Shown: in pieces, positions 14,294-21,626 of the stretch
Numbering within the stretch: the stretch's first letter is position 1
How the letters are laid out: every line of letters begins with the position of its first letter
Source: a virus
Strand: one strand, 5' to 3'
Virus record (IMG/VR): IMGVR_UViG_3300035665_000134
Coordinates: 1-36,284 of that record
Length of the DNA stretch: 36,284 nt
Made by a program: the position numbers and the translations under genes
Notes under the pieces: model-generated
The model's database searches: none
The model's input: the letters and a program-made list of their open reading frames with translations, nothing else
Told to the model about the DNA's origin: nothing

Positions 14294-16022
14294 AACGTCC
14301 ACCTAATTCATCTGATAGTTTTAACGACTCCACGTTCCAAACAGGCTTACGTTCCTTACCCTTCTTACTTAAATACGACACCCCAGGATCACCCACACCC
14401 AATGCCTGCGCTAGTGCGCTTGATCCAGGCGCCATAGCAGTTGTTATCGGTGGCATAGTAAAAGTAGGATCAAAAACATTAAAAGACCTGTAGTCAATAA
14501 TTGGTGGTCTTTTAATTATTGGCTCATCAGGTGTTAGCGGGAATCGTTGGCTAACAATTGTGTCTTCAGTTGGCTTTCTAGTAACTTCTGTTTCTTCCTC
14601 GCCAGTAACGTCAACATTCGGCAACCTGTCGAGTTCGTCTTGACCAGTAACCTCTACGCCTGGCAATGCGTCGGTAGGTTTTGTAATACCCGTTAAATTT
14701 AATATCTGCGTATCTCTATTGGTTGTTGTTTGACCTGTTAATCCAGCAGCGCCACCAGTACGGGTAGGCGTTGATGGTTGTCTTGTTGTAAATCCCGTTG
14801 TTGAAGCAAGCGCTGGATTGATAGTTGTACTTGGCGTGGCGGTTGGCAACCCGCCTGTTTGTGTTACTTCTCTTAAAGTTTGTACATCGCCTGTAATCGC
14901 AGCACGCCTTAATTCATCTAACGCAAGCCTATCGCTTGGACTTAATGTTTCTTCACCGCCAACAATAGTCGGATCAAATCTTCCAGCAATAGGTCTGCCA
15001 GAAGCTGTAAATTCAGGCGTATCAAACTCAGTGGTTGTATATCCAGGTAAACGCGCTGGTGTTGCTCCCGCTGTTGCTGGTCCAAATTGTGTGCTAGGTG
15101 TAGTTGGTTGTTCAAATGCAGAGATAATTTGCTGTGTTCTTGCTTCCTCTGCTCTACGCGCTGCGTCTGCATCCATTGCAGAAGTTACACGGGCTGTTTG
15201 TAGCGCACTACCAAGAGCGCTTGTAATCGGGTTTGCACCTTCAATAGCGGCCTCTGTTGCGCCACCAGTGCCACCAGCAACTAACGCTTGTGTTGTTCTA
15301 CTTGTACCTGCTGGCAACGCACCTTGTGCTGTTACGGATGCGGCCTGACCAGCGCCTGATGCTAATCCTGATAAACCAGCAGCCTGTAATGATCTGCCAA
15401 CATCACCCGTTTCTACTAATGTTCTCGCGCCAGTACCCGCAGCACCACCCGCAGCAGCAGGTACAACACCAGAAGGTAGTGAACTTGATATGCCTATCTT
15501 ACCGGCGGCTTCTGCCGCTTTAACCGCTTGACTAGCTGTTGTGCCTGCGTATCCACCAGCAGCACCAGCCGCACCAGACCTCAAAATGTCACCAGCATCA
15601 CCGCCTTGAGCCGCCGTAACAGCAGCATTAATGACTGCGCTACCTGCGGCATTGACCGCAGCCGCACTTGCGCCAGCAGGCAACAAAGCAGAACCAATAG
15701 TCGGGATTAACGTAGGTGCGACAATTGCAACGATGGGAATAACAAAAGGAGCAAGCTGTTGAAAAAAGTTGGTTGATTTATCTGGTGTATAACCTTCTTC
15801 TCCAGGAAGCGCGATTCTTGAATATGGATCGGTTCCCATACCGCTACCTCGCGGCTGACCAGCCTGCGGATTTTCTAGTTTAGCGGCTTCACGAAACTCC
15901 AGATTAAGCTGGGCAGGAGGAACTTCTTTCGCTCTGTTTTCCCAAAATGCTTGTCCTCCAGCATCGGGTGTTCTGCCTAAATCTCGCAGGAATAGTCTGG
16001 CAACGTGCTGAGAAGCATCCAT
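14286..16022 (-). CDS. Internal virion protein with DUF4214-like N terminus
   Basis: A 578-residue protein. The first 30 residues (VARLFLRDLGRTPDAGGQAFWENR) match the DUF4214 pattern 'LY.(D/R).LGR.PD..G..YW', found in secreted and virion proteins. A strongly hydrophobic segment at about 90-130 (FVIPIVAIVAPTLIPTIGSALLP) could insert in membranes. A very long Ala/Gly/Thr-rich low-complexity region follows, then a Pro/Thr-rich acidic region with two 'LP.V(E/D)VTG' repeats. Membrane-active segments and location suggest an ejected or inner-core protein. GGAAAATAAC precedes the ATG. Confidence 0.6.
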   Translation of the reverse strand: MDASQHVARLFLRDLGRTPDAGGQAFWENRAKEVPPAQLNLEFREAAKLENPQAGQPRGSGMGTDPYSRIALPGEEGYTPDKSTNFFQQLAPFVIPIVAIVAPTLIPTIGSALLPAGASAAAVNAAGSAVINAAVTAAQGGDAGDILRSGAAGAAGGYAGTTASQAVKAAEAAGKIGISSSLPSGVVPAAAGGAAGTGARTLVETGDVGRSLQAAGLSGLASGAGQAASVTAQGALPAGTSRTTQALVAGGTGGATEAAIEGANPITSALGSALQTARVTSAMDADAARRAEEARTQQIISAFEQPTTPSTQFGPATAGATPARLPGYTTTEFDTPEFTASGRPIAGRFDPTIVGGEETLSPSDRLALDELRRAAITGDVQTLREVTQTGGLPTATPSTTINPALASTTGFTTRQPSTPTRTGGAAGLTGQTTTNRDTQILNLTGITKPTDALPGVEVTGQDELDRLPNVDVTGEEETEVTRKPTEDTIVSQRFPLTPDEPIIKRPPIIDYRSFNVFDPTFTMPPITTAMAPGSSALAQALGVGDPGVSYLSKKGKERKPVWNVESLKLSDELGGRYG

Positions 16023-16032
16023 GTTATTTTCC

Positions 16033-16365
16033 TTAAATCAATTTCGCAGCCGTAGCAAATATTGCAAGTGCTTGGTAATCAATATCACCTTGCATACTTT
16101 CCGCATCACCCAATCCAAATCTTCTAAGCCTTTCCAAAAACATTGGGTAAGCCTGTTTATTTTGGATACTCATTTCTGCCAACTGCCCTAGTTCTTTTAA
16201 TTGTTCTGGCATCAACCCGTGTTCTTGCATAAGCTGCATAACCATTTGTTTGGCTTGTTCAATTTGCGGATTATTCGCAAAATTGTTACCGCCTTGCATG
16301 GCTTGCATCACATCTGCATTTTGTTGCGCTGCAACATTCATATTTGGTTGGGGAGGAGCAATCAT
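16033..16365 (-). CDS. Gln/Met-rich hypothetical virion-region protein
   Basis: A protein of about 110 residues starting MIAPPQPNMNVAAQQNADVM. The ATG at 16365 is reported; a TTG at 16371 that overlaps the upstream stop would add two residues. The first half is Gln/Asn/Met-rich and probably disordered; the second half is helical (MQEHGLMPEQLKELGQLAEMSIQNKQAYPMFLERLRRFGL). Such Met/Gln-rich proteins often sit beside internal-virion genes. No known domain. Confidence 0.62.
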   Translation of the reverse strand: MIAPPQPNMNVAAQQNADVMQAMQGGNNFANNPQIEQAKQMVMQLMQEHGLMPEQLKELGQLAEMSIQNKQAYPMFLERLRRFGLGDAESMQGDIDYQALAIFATAAKLI

Positions 16366-16367
16366 GT

Positions 16368-16712
16368 TCAACTCGACAAGTTAAGGGATGCTGCAATTTG
16401 TTCGTGAATATACAAGTGACTAGCGATCCAATCGTAGAAATCTTCCTCTCTATTCCAATCCGTATCAAGCAAATTAAAGGGGTTATTTAGCCCCAAAAGG
16501 CTTGCAAATGCTTGGTGTTCGACCTGGTGAACCTGTAACCAATCGTCCAAATTGTCGATATTTGCGTCAATTAAAGGGAAAACAGGCACTGAAATGCCCT
16601 GATCCATGAAGGTTTCTTGGAATAACTTGTGCTGTAGACCGTTTTCAAACAAAAACTCTCCCAGCGAATCCCTATCGCCGAACTTCACAATGCTAAGAGC
16701 GTCCATGTTCAT
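16368..16712 (-). CDS. Conserved hypothetical protein, 114 aa
   Basis: An acidic protein starting MNMDALSIVKFGDRDSLGEFLFENGLQHKLFQETFMDQG, with DNLDDWLQVHQVEHQAFASLLGL and NREEDFYDWIASHLYIHEQIA later. These 'H.(Q/E)HQ' and 'DW...H..IH..IA' patterns recur in hypothetical phage proteins near tail and internal-virion genes. There is no membrane segment. The ATG overlaps the upstream stop (ATGA at 16709-16712). Function unknown. Confidence 0.65.
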   Translation of the reverse strand: MNMDALSIVKFGDRDSLGEFLFENGLQHKLFQETFMDQGISVPVFPLIDANIDNLDDWLQVHQVEHQAFASLLGLNNPFNLLDTDWNREEDFYDWIASHLYIHEQIAASLNLSS

Positions 16713-16933
16713 GTTTTGTCGGCCTTACCTTCTAACTTATCGAAAATCTTGCCCAACATCCCTTTGATATCATGGATATCAGTTTTGTAATCTTCTTTAC
16801 TGACGTACAAATGCGGCAACTCCCGAATGTCATCGTCTATCCGGTTCAACATCCGTGTAATGTTGTTTAGTGTCCAGCCACCAAAGAATGCTGCAACGCC
16901 GACAACAAGATTAAAGAGCATTTGACCTTCCAT
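16709..16933 (-). CDS. Single-pass membrane protein of a common phage family
   Basis: A 74-residue protein with an N-terminal hydrophobic helix (MLFNLVVGVAAFFGGWTLNNI) followed by a charged helix containing LPHLYVSKEDYKTDIHDIKGMLGKIFDKLEGKADK. The pattern 'FN......GG........(L/I)....LP..YV.K(D/E)DY..DI..IK.ML..I.(D/E)(K/R)L..K.D(K/R)' is widespread in phages. Members are described only as membrane proteins and sometimes as holin-like. It lies between fibre and internal-virion genes, 9 kb from the lysis pair, so a role in virion assembly or entry is as likely as lysis. Confidence 0.72.
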   Translation of the reverse strand: MEGQMLFNLVVGVAAFFGGWTLNNITRMLNRIDDDIRELPHLYVSKEDYKTDIHDIKGMLGKIFDKLEGKADKT

Positions 16934-17647
16934 TTACACACCGTAGTAAGGAATTTTTTTGTTCACACCACCAATTTGTATGGTGATGTAGCCCTCTGGC
17001 ACTAACGGCAAACTGTCTGTTGCAAACGTAGCCGTAGATGACGTACTGCCTGTCAAATTGACATTAGCAGACGTTACATTTGCTGTGACTGACCCGCCAG
17101 TAATCGTGACATTGTTGGCATCTTGTGTAGACATCGTGCCAAGACCAGACACCGCGCTGTTGGCAATAGCGATAGCGACATTAGATGCGCTGGTAATGCG
17201 CCCTTGAGCGTCTACAGTGACCTGCGACACTTGAGTTGCTGTGCCGTAAGTACCAGCGGTGACTGCTGTGTTAGCTAAGTTGATAGTGACATTGCCGGTC
17301 AACTGCCCACCACCGGAGATGCCAGTTCCTGCCAATACAAAAGTCGTGTTTGGTGTTGCGCCGACGTTAGCCGCTGTCAAAACAACTGCGCCCGTCTGAC
17401 CATTGACGGACAAAACCGCCGGACTTTGATCTATCTTTTGCCAAACAGAACCGTTAAAGATTGCCCAATCACCAATCTGCCAATCGGTAATGCCATTAAG
17501 ATTAGTTGTTCCGGCAACACTAACAACGTAATACTGGTTCTGCGTTCCTACGCTAGAAGTAAGCAAAGGTGAGTTTGCATTAGCATCCCATGTGCCTTGA
17601 TAAGACAGTGTGCCTGTCGCTATACCACCACCAGCTACCTTTAGCAT
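16934..17647 (-). CDS. Tail fibre-type protein
   Basis: A 237-residue protein, Thr/Val/Asn-rich with alternating strands typical of trimeric fibres. Recognisable pieces are DWQIGDWAIFNGSVWQKIDQ (a common phage fibre segment ending 'W.KID'), VLSVNGQTGAVVLTAANVGATPNTTF (the 'V.SVNG.TG.VVL.A.DVGA' fibre motif), ISGGGQLTGNVTINLA and QVTVDAQGRITSASNVAI (the 'V.VDAQGRITSA' motif). It probably forms part of a fibre or spike contacting the host. AAGGAGTAATC precedes the ATG. Confidence 0.78.
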   Translation of the reverse strand: MLKVAGGGIATGTLSYQGTWDANANSPLLTSSVGTQNQYYVVSVAGTTNLNGITDWQIGDWAIFNGSVWQKIDQSPAVLSVNGQTGAVVLTAANVGATPNTTFVLAGTGISGGGQLTGNVTINLANTAVTAGTYGTATQVSQVTVDAQGRITSASNVAIAIANSAVSGLGTMSTQDANNVTITGGSVTANVTSANVNLTGSTSSTATFATDSLPLVPEGYITIQIGGVNKKIPYYGV

Positions 17648-17656
17648 GATTACTCC

Positions 17657-17986
17657 TTATAGGCCATCGCCAGGCGTGATGTACACAGTCGCTGTGCCAG
17701 ATGCCGTTATGCCCGTGAAATACGCATTTGGAACAAACGTCAGAATCTCATCTGTATTTGGCAATAACGGAAATGCTGCTTGGCTACTACTAACTAATTG
17801 CGCTGAACTGTTAGCGTCAGCCGCTGTTGTTCCGTAACCTAAAAACACGATACCCGTGCCAGAGTTAATGACACGGTATTGGTTGCCGCCAAGAGTCGTT
17901 GACGAACACTGCACGGGAGTGGGGGCAGTCGTAGCCGCCAGAAACGTGACCGTGTTACCAGTTTTGGTAAAAGCATTAATTCCCAT
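17657..17986 (-). CDS. Beta-rich tail-region protein, paralogue of 7969-8316
   Basis: A 109-residue protein starting MGINAFTKTGNTVTFLAA, with Thr/Ala/Ser-rich strands and an FVPNAYFTGITASGTATVYITPGDGL end. The terminal 9 residues and the overall strand pattern parallel the protein encoded at 7969-8316. The start overlaps the upstream stop by 11 nt. It sits between two tail-fibre-associated genes and is probably a small fibre, tip or decoration component. No enzymatic motif. Confidence 0.65.
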   Translation of the reverse strand: MGINAFTKTGNTVTFLAATTAPTPVQCSSTTLGGNQYRVINSGTGIVFLGYGTTAADANSSAQLVSSSQAAFPLLPNTDEILTFVPNAYFTGITASGTATVYITPGDGL

Positions 17987-18344
17987 CTGTCACCTCCCAA
18001 GATTGCGTTTCTTCATTCCAAGAGTAACGCTGATCGTCAGTAGGCATAGGCACTGGCGCAACCCACTGGCAAACATCAGGATCAAGGTTCCAGCTTGGAT
18101 ACGGACGGGGTGGCGCAAAGCCATCAATCGGTGCAGGCAAATAGCTGTAGCCAATACCGGCAAAGTTTTTACGAAAGTTGCCGTTATAGCTAGTTTGTTT
18201 CCATGTGCCGCCAAATAAACGCTCACAGAAGGCTGCGCCTATGTATTCCTTCTCAACGCCGTTGGCATCGCTTGTGTCTTTGTTATCCACCACAATGACA
18301 CGCAACACCACGTTGTTGCTATCAAGTTCAGCAAAGTGCGCCAT
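17976..18344 (-). CDS. Conserved tail-region protein (MAHFAELD family)
   Basis: A 122-residue protein starting MAHFAELDSNNVVLRVIVVDN, continuing with EYIGAAFCERLFGGTWKQTSYNGNFRKNFAGIGYSY and PYPSWNLDPDVCQWVAPVPMP. This whole pattern is highly recognisable from many marine and freshwater phages, where it is found with tail-fibre genes and annotated as a hypothetical or tail-associated protein. It is acidic and Trp/Tyr-rich. Its exact role is unknown; a chaperone or small receptor-binding component would fit its position. Confidence 0.8.
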   Translation of the reverse strand: MAHFAELDSNNVVLRVIVVDNKDTSDANGVEKEYIGAAFCERLFGGTWKQTSYNGNFRKNFAGIGYSYLPAPIDGFAPPRPYPSWNLDPDVCQWVAPVPMPTDDQRYSWNEETQSWEVTDGN

Positions 18345-18947
18345 TCAAGCCTCCAATTTCAAACCAGTCAACGACATCTCATCCCCAACAATCCCAACAG
18401 GGAACGTATTAAAACTCATGCTTATCCGCACATCTTCACCCTGAACTGTCGGCACGTTATGCTCAAGCGACGAAGGAAACAGAATCAGCCGCCCTTTAAT
18501 CGCCTCAAACCACCACGATTCAGAGTTGTACAAGTTATAGTTTTCAGGTGGAAACTTTATTTGCTGCCAGCCTGAACGATAAAAGTAAATACGGTCATCA
18601 GGGTTGGTATTCAGATAAAACACGCCTGAAACAAAACTGTTTGGGTGAGCGTGTTTGTGATGCCACTGACCTTGCTCTGAATAGTTAAACCAAGACTGAG
18701 TAATTCGCAAATCAACGTCATGCTTTGGATCGCTTGTAGCCTTAAAGTATTCAGAAACGCAGCCCTCTACCCAATCCCGCAAAGAAGTCATAATCGGATC
18801 ACGCAGCACAAAGTTGTTTACGCTAGTGGTATTGCCTTCATTTGCTCTAGTTTCCTGACCACGAACAAACAACAGTTCCTCATCGGTAAATTCTCTATCT
18901 AAGTCGAACATACCGATTGGCGTAGGAAACAGGTTGTGCATATTCAT
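18345..18947 (-). CDS. 2-oxoglutarate-Fe(II) oxygenase
   Basis: A 200-residue protein matching the putative 2OG-Fe(II) oxygenase family common in phages of aquatic bacteria. It begins LFPTPIGMFDL. The Fe-binding region is QWHHKHAHPNSFVSGVFYLN (95-113; candidate ligands among H97, H99 and H101); the distal ligand is H163 in PSSLEHNVPTV; the 2OG-anchoring Arg is R174 in EDVRISMSFN. Expected chemistry is hydroxylation of a protein or nucleic acid using O2 and 2-oxoglutarate. It lies among tail-fibre genes and overlaps its upstream neighbour (ATGA), so modification of a fibre protein is plausible. Substrate unknown. Confidence 0.82.
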   Translation of the reverse strand: MNMHNLFPTPIGMFDLDREFTDEELLFVRGQETRANEGNTTSVNNFVLRDPIMTSLRDWVEGCVSEYFKATSDPKHDVDLRITQSWFNYSEQGQWHHKHAHPNSFVSGVFYLNTNPDDRIYFYRSGWQQIKFPPENYNLYNSESWWFEAIKGRLILFPSSLEHNVPTVQGEDVRISMSFNTFPVGIVGDEMSLTGLKLEA

Positions 18948-19195
18948 GCGAGTGCCTTTTCTAGTTCTTCTTCCTCTTGCTTGTGCTGCTCTAACTGTTC
19001 AGGTAGCCAAATGGTCGGGATGCTTTCCTCAAACTCTTTGATCTTTTCCATCATCCAATACACTTCTTCCATGCTTGGGCAAGGTCTAGGATCATCCCAA
19101 CGGGTAAAGACGTTGTTGCTGATCTCCCATTTAGCACCCGGACGAAGCATCTGCATTGCAACGTCGATGCCGTAGAAGCGGTAGATTTTTTTCAT
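18944..19195 (-). CDS. Small tail-region protein, unknown function
   Basis: An 83-residue protein starting MKKIYRFYGIDVAMQMLRPGAKWEISNNVFTRWDD, followed by a helical acidic end (EEVYWMMEKIKEFEESIPTIWLPEQLEQHKQEEEELEKALA). It lies immediately after the glycine-rich adhesin, where phages commonly encode a small chaperone for fibre or adhesin folding, and this is the most economical guess. It overlaps the oxygenase gene by 4 nt (ATGA). No recognised domain. Confidence 0.65.
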   Translation of the reverse strand: MKKIYRFYGIDVAMQMLRPGAKWEISNNVFTRWDDPRPCPSMEEVYWMMEKIKEFEESIPTIWLPEQLEQHKQEEEELEKALA

Positions 19196-19197
19196 GG

Positions 19198-20841
19198 TTA
19201 TGAATTGAGTTTAATAATTACGATACCGGAGCCGCCAGCATAGGAAGTGTTTTCTGTACCACCACCACCGCCGCCCGTGTTTGCAGTACCGGCAGAACCA
19301 GCAGGATTGTTATTTTCACCCCCGCCATTACCTCCACCACCTGTGCCTCCAGTACCACCGGGGTTGGGCGATTGGGCATTTCGATGCCCTCCACCGCCGC
19401 CAGCGTAAGTCACAGACGAACCTGAAATGCTTGATGCCGTTCCATTGCCACCATTTCCGGGCGCAACTGGAGAACCAGACGCGCTTCCACCAGCAGCAGA
19501 AGCTCCACCACCGCCACCGCCAGCATTAGTCGCTCCTCCATCTAAACCTGACCCACCGTTATTTCCTTGGGACGGTGATGTGCTGGGAGTGTTGCCCGCT
19601 CCGCCAGCGTTATTACCATCCCCTGAACCACCACCCCCCGAACCGCCACTACCGCCAATTCTTTCCCCCGAATTTGATGACCCACCTCCGCCGCCACCAT
19701 TAGACGTAATTGAGGAAAAAACCGAATTCCCCCCTGAAGAACCCCTTAACCCGCCACTAGACCCACCAGCGCCGCCTGCGCCGACCGTTACCGTGTAGGT
19801 ATTTCCTGCGGTAACCGATAAACTTGTGCCTGTTCTAAAGCCACCAGCGCCGCCACCAGCAGCAGCAGCACCATCGCCACCACCACCACCACCAGCTACG
19901 ACCAGATAATCAACGCTGGTCACACCTGTTGGGCAAGTCCATTGAGATGAACCTTTGAACACAAGCACGTTGTTAGATGGTGCTGTGTACTTAATGATGA
20001 CTACGCCAGAGCCGCCAGCACCGCCAGCGAAAGATGCGCTCGGAGTTCCAGAAGAACCAGTACCGCCGCCGCCACCACCAGTATTTGCTGTTGCACTAGA
20101 ACCAGTAGATTTAGCGCCGCCATTTGCTCCGCCACCAGTACCACCAGCTCCAGCATTTGTTGAAGCAGGAGCTGTATAACCACCACCGCCACCACCACCA
20201 GCATAGGTTACTGAACTTCCTGAAAGCGTAGATGCTGTTCCGTTGCCGCCGTCACCGCCTTTTGTTCCTGATCCATCGCTACCAACTGCACTCGCACCAC
20301 CACCACCTCCCCCGCCAAACTGTGCGCTAAATATAGCTCCAGCTCCACCATTATTTCCTTGTGATGGAGATGTTGAAGGCGTGTTACCAGCCCCTCCGGG
20401 CGAACTATAACTAGAACCACCACCAGAACCACCCGATGACCCTTGTATTGTTCCTGAACTTGGTTGTCCTTTTGCCCCGCCACCACCGCCATTAGATGTA
20501 ATCGTAGAAAAAACAGAATTTGATCCGCTACTTCCTTGATTTGAACCAGCCGCACCACCATTCCCACCACCGCCAACAGTCACTGTGTAAGTTGTGCCAG
20601 CGGTGACAGACAAACCAGTACCAGTACGGAAGCCACCAGCACCACCACCGCCAGCACAATAATCTCCGGGGCTTGCACCGCCCCCACCACCACCACCTGC
20701 CACCACCAAATAGTCCACTTGCGTGACACCATCTGGACAAGTCCAGTCCTTTGTCGATGTGAAAGTTTCGATGATGGTTAAACCGCCACCGCCTCCAGCA
20801 GCGCCATAACCCATCAAAAGTGCTTGTAGGATGCCTGTCAT
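19198..20841 (-). CDS. Glycine-rich adhesin/tail protein with tandem domains
   Basis: A 547-residue protein. The ATG at 20841 is chosen because it overlaps the preceding stop (ATGA); it gives MTGILQALLMGYG. Two tandem domains of about 260 residues each start with a '(D/Q)WTCP.GVT.VDYLVVAGGGGGG' segment, contain GGFRTGT.LSVTAG.TYTVTVG.GG, and end in 'GGSG(V)VIIK'. In between are dense glycine tracts. This is the glycine-rich (PF21722-like) architecture of phage adhesins, which may pack as polyglycine-II helices as in T-even gp38-type adhesins. It probably forms a receptor-binding tip. The tandem duplication within one gene is unusual. Confidence 0.75.
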   Translation of the reverse strand: MTGILQALLMGYGAAGGGGGLTIIETFTSTKDWTCPDGVTQVDYLVVAGGGGGGGASPGDYCAGGGGAGGFRTGTGLSVTAGTTYTVTVGGGGNGGAAGSNQGSSGSNSVFSTITSNGGGGGAKGQPSSGTIQGSSGGSGGGSSYSSPGGAGNTPSTSPSQGNNGGAGAIFSAQFGGGGGGGASAVGSDGSGTKGGDGGNGTASTLSGSSVTYAGGGGGGGYTAPASTNAGAGGTGGGANGGAKSTGSSATANTGGGGGGTGSSGTPSASFAGGAGGSGVVIIKYTAPSNNVLVFKGSSQWTCPTGVTSVDYLVVAGGGGGGDGAAAAGGGAGGFRTGTSLSVTAGNTYTVTVGAGGAGGSSGGLRGSSGGNSVFSSITSNGGGGGGSSNSGERIGGSGGSGGGGSGDGNNAGGAGNTPSTSPSQGNNGGSGLDGGATNAGGGGGGASAAGGSASGSPVAPGNGGNGTASSISGSSVTYAGGGGGHRNAQSPNPGGTGGTGGGGNGGGENNNPAGSAGTANTGGGGGGTENTSYAGGSGIVIIKLNS

Positions 20842-21626
20842 GTGATATTCGATCCAGAGATAACCCAAACTTGGCTAGAAATCTTGACTGCGGTTGCCAC
20901 ACCCCACTGGGTTAGTGTTCTGCTACCAGTTGCGCCATTTGATGACAAATACAGCGTGTCTGTTGTCAAAGAGATCGTGACGTTGTTGGCAGAACCATTG
21001 ATGATCGTAACCGCTGAACCCACCGTGAATGCCACGTTAGAGTTTGCAGGAAAAGTGTAAGTCGCTGCTGCTTGGCCTGTCGGGTGATAAATATGTTTAC
21101 CCGCATCCCCCAACACGACGTTGTAATTACCATTCTGGCTATTCTGTGGCAGACCGATATAGCCAACTACATTGGCGCTATCAGATACGGCATTACCCGC
21201 AGTCGCATTGTTTAACGTAACATTGCCTAACGAACTGCTTGTGCCACCTAACGCAATGGTTGTATTACCAATGGTGACGTTGCCGCTTGCTGCTCCTGGT
21301 GCTTGGCTAGCCCAAGTGGTTCCCGTAGACACCAGCACGTTACCAGCAGTGCCTGGCGCTACAACCTTGACTGCATTTGCGCCATTACCAATCAACACAT
21401 TCTCTGCGGTCAAACTGGTTAAACCAGTACCGCCTTGTGCAGCAGTAATCGGTGTTGATACGCTAGTGATGGTCACATTCGCAAAACTCATGTTGTTGAG
21501 TGTTGTGACCGTGTTGCCAAGCTGGATAGCAGTATTGCCTAACGTGATCGGGGTAGCAAAATTGGCATCCAATTGCGACAACGGTATAGACGTTGTTGCA
21601 TTGGCAAATGTATTTGGAACTGGCAT
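20838..21626 (-). CDS. Tail fibre-type protein upstream of adhesin
   Basis: A 262-residue protein starting MPVPNTFANATTSIPLSQLDANFATPITLGNTAIQLGNTV, a well-known phage fibre N terminus (ANATT.IPLSQLD.NFATPITLGNTA). It continues with ITAAQGGTGLTSLTAENVLIGNG and AGNVLVSTGTTWASQAPGAA, which recur in fibre shafts. A beta-rich C-terminal head with TYTFPANSNVAFTVGSAVTIINGSANNVTI follows. It would link to the tail via the N terminus. Its ATG directly follows the stop of the stabilisation protein and its stop overlaps the adhesin start, fitting a fibre-adhesin pair. Confidence 0.78.
   Translation of the reverse strand: MPVPNTFANATTSIPLSQLDANFATPITLGNTAIQLGNTVTTLNNMSFANVTITSVSTPITAAQGGTGLTSLTAENVLIGNGANAVKVVAPGTAGNVLVSTGTTWASQAPGAASGNVTIGNTTIALGGTSSSLGNVTLNNATAGNAVSDSANVVGYIGLPQNSQNGNYNVVLGDAGKHIYHPTGQAAATYTFPANSNVAFTVGSAVTIINGSANNVTISLTTDTLYLSSNGATGSRTLTQWGVATAVKISSQVWVISGSNIT

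Noticed and set aside
19427-20179. Long proline-rich plus-strand frames
   Set aside because: They are the complement of glycine codons in the adhesin gene; poly-proline shadows of poly-glycine are expected and carry no start signals.
19198-20841. Glycine-rich region as an assembly or low-complexity artefact
   Set aside because: The frame is uninterrupted for 547 codons, has two structured repeats with conserved WTCP and TYTV elements, and is coupled to neighbours at both ends, so it is a real gene.
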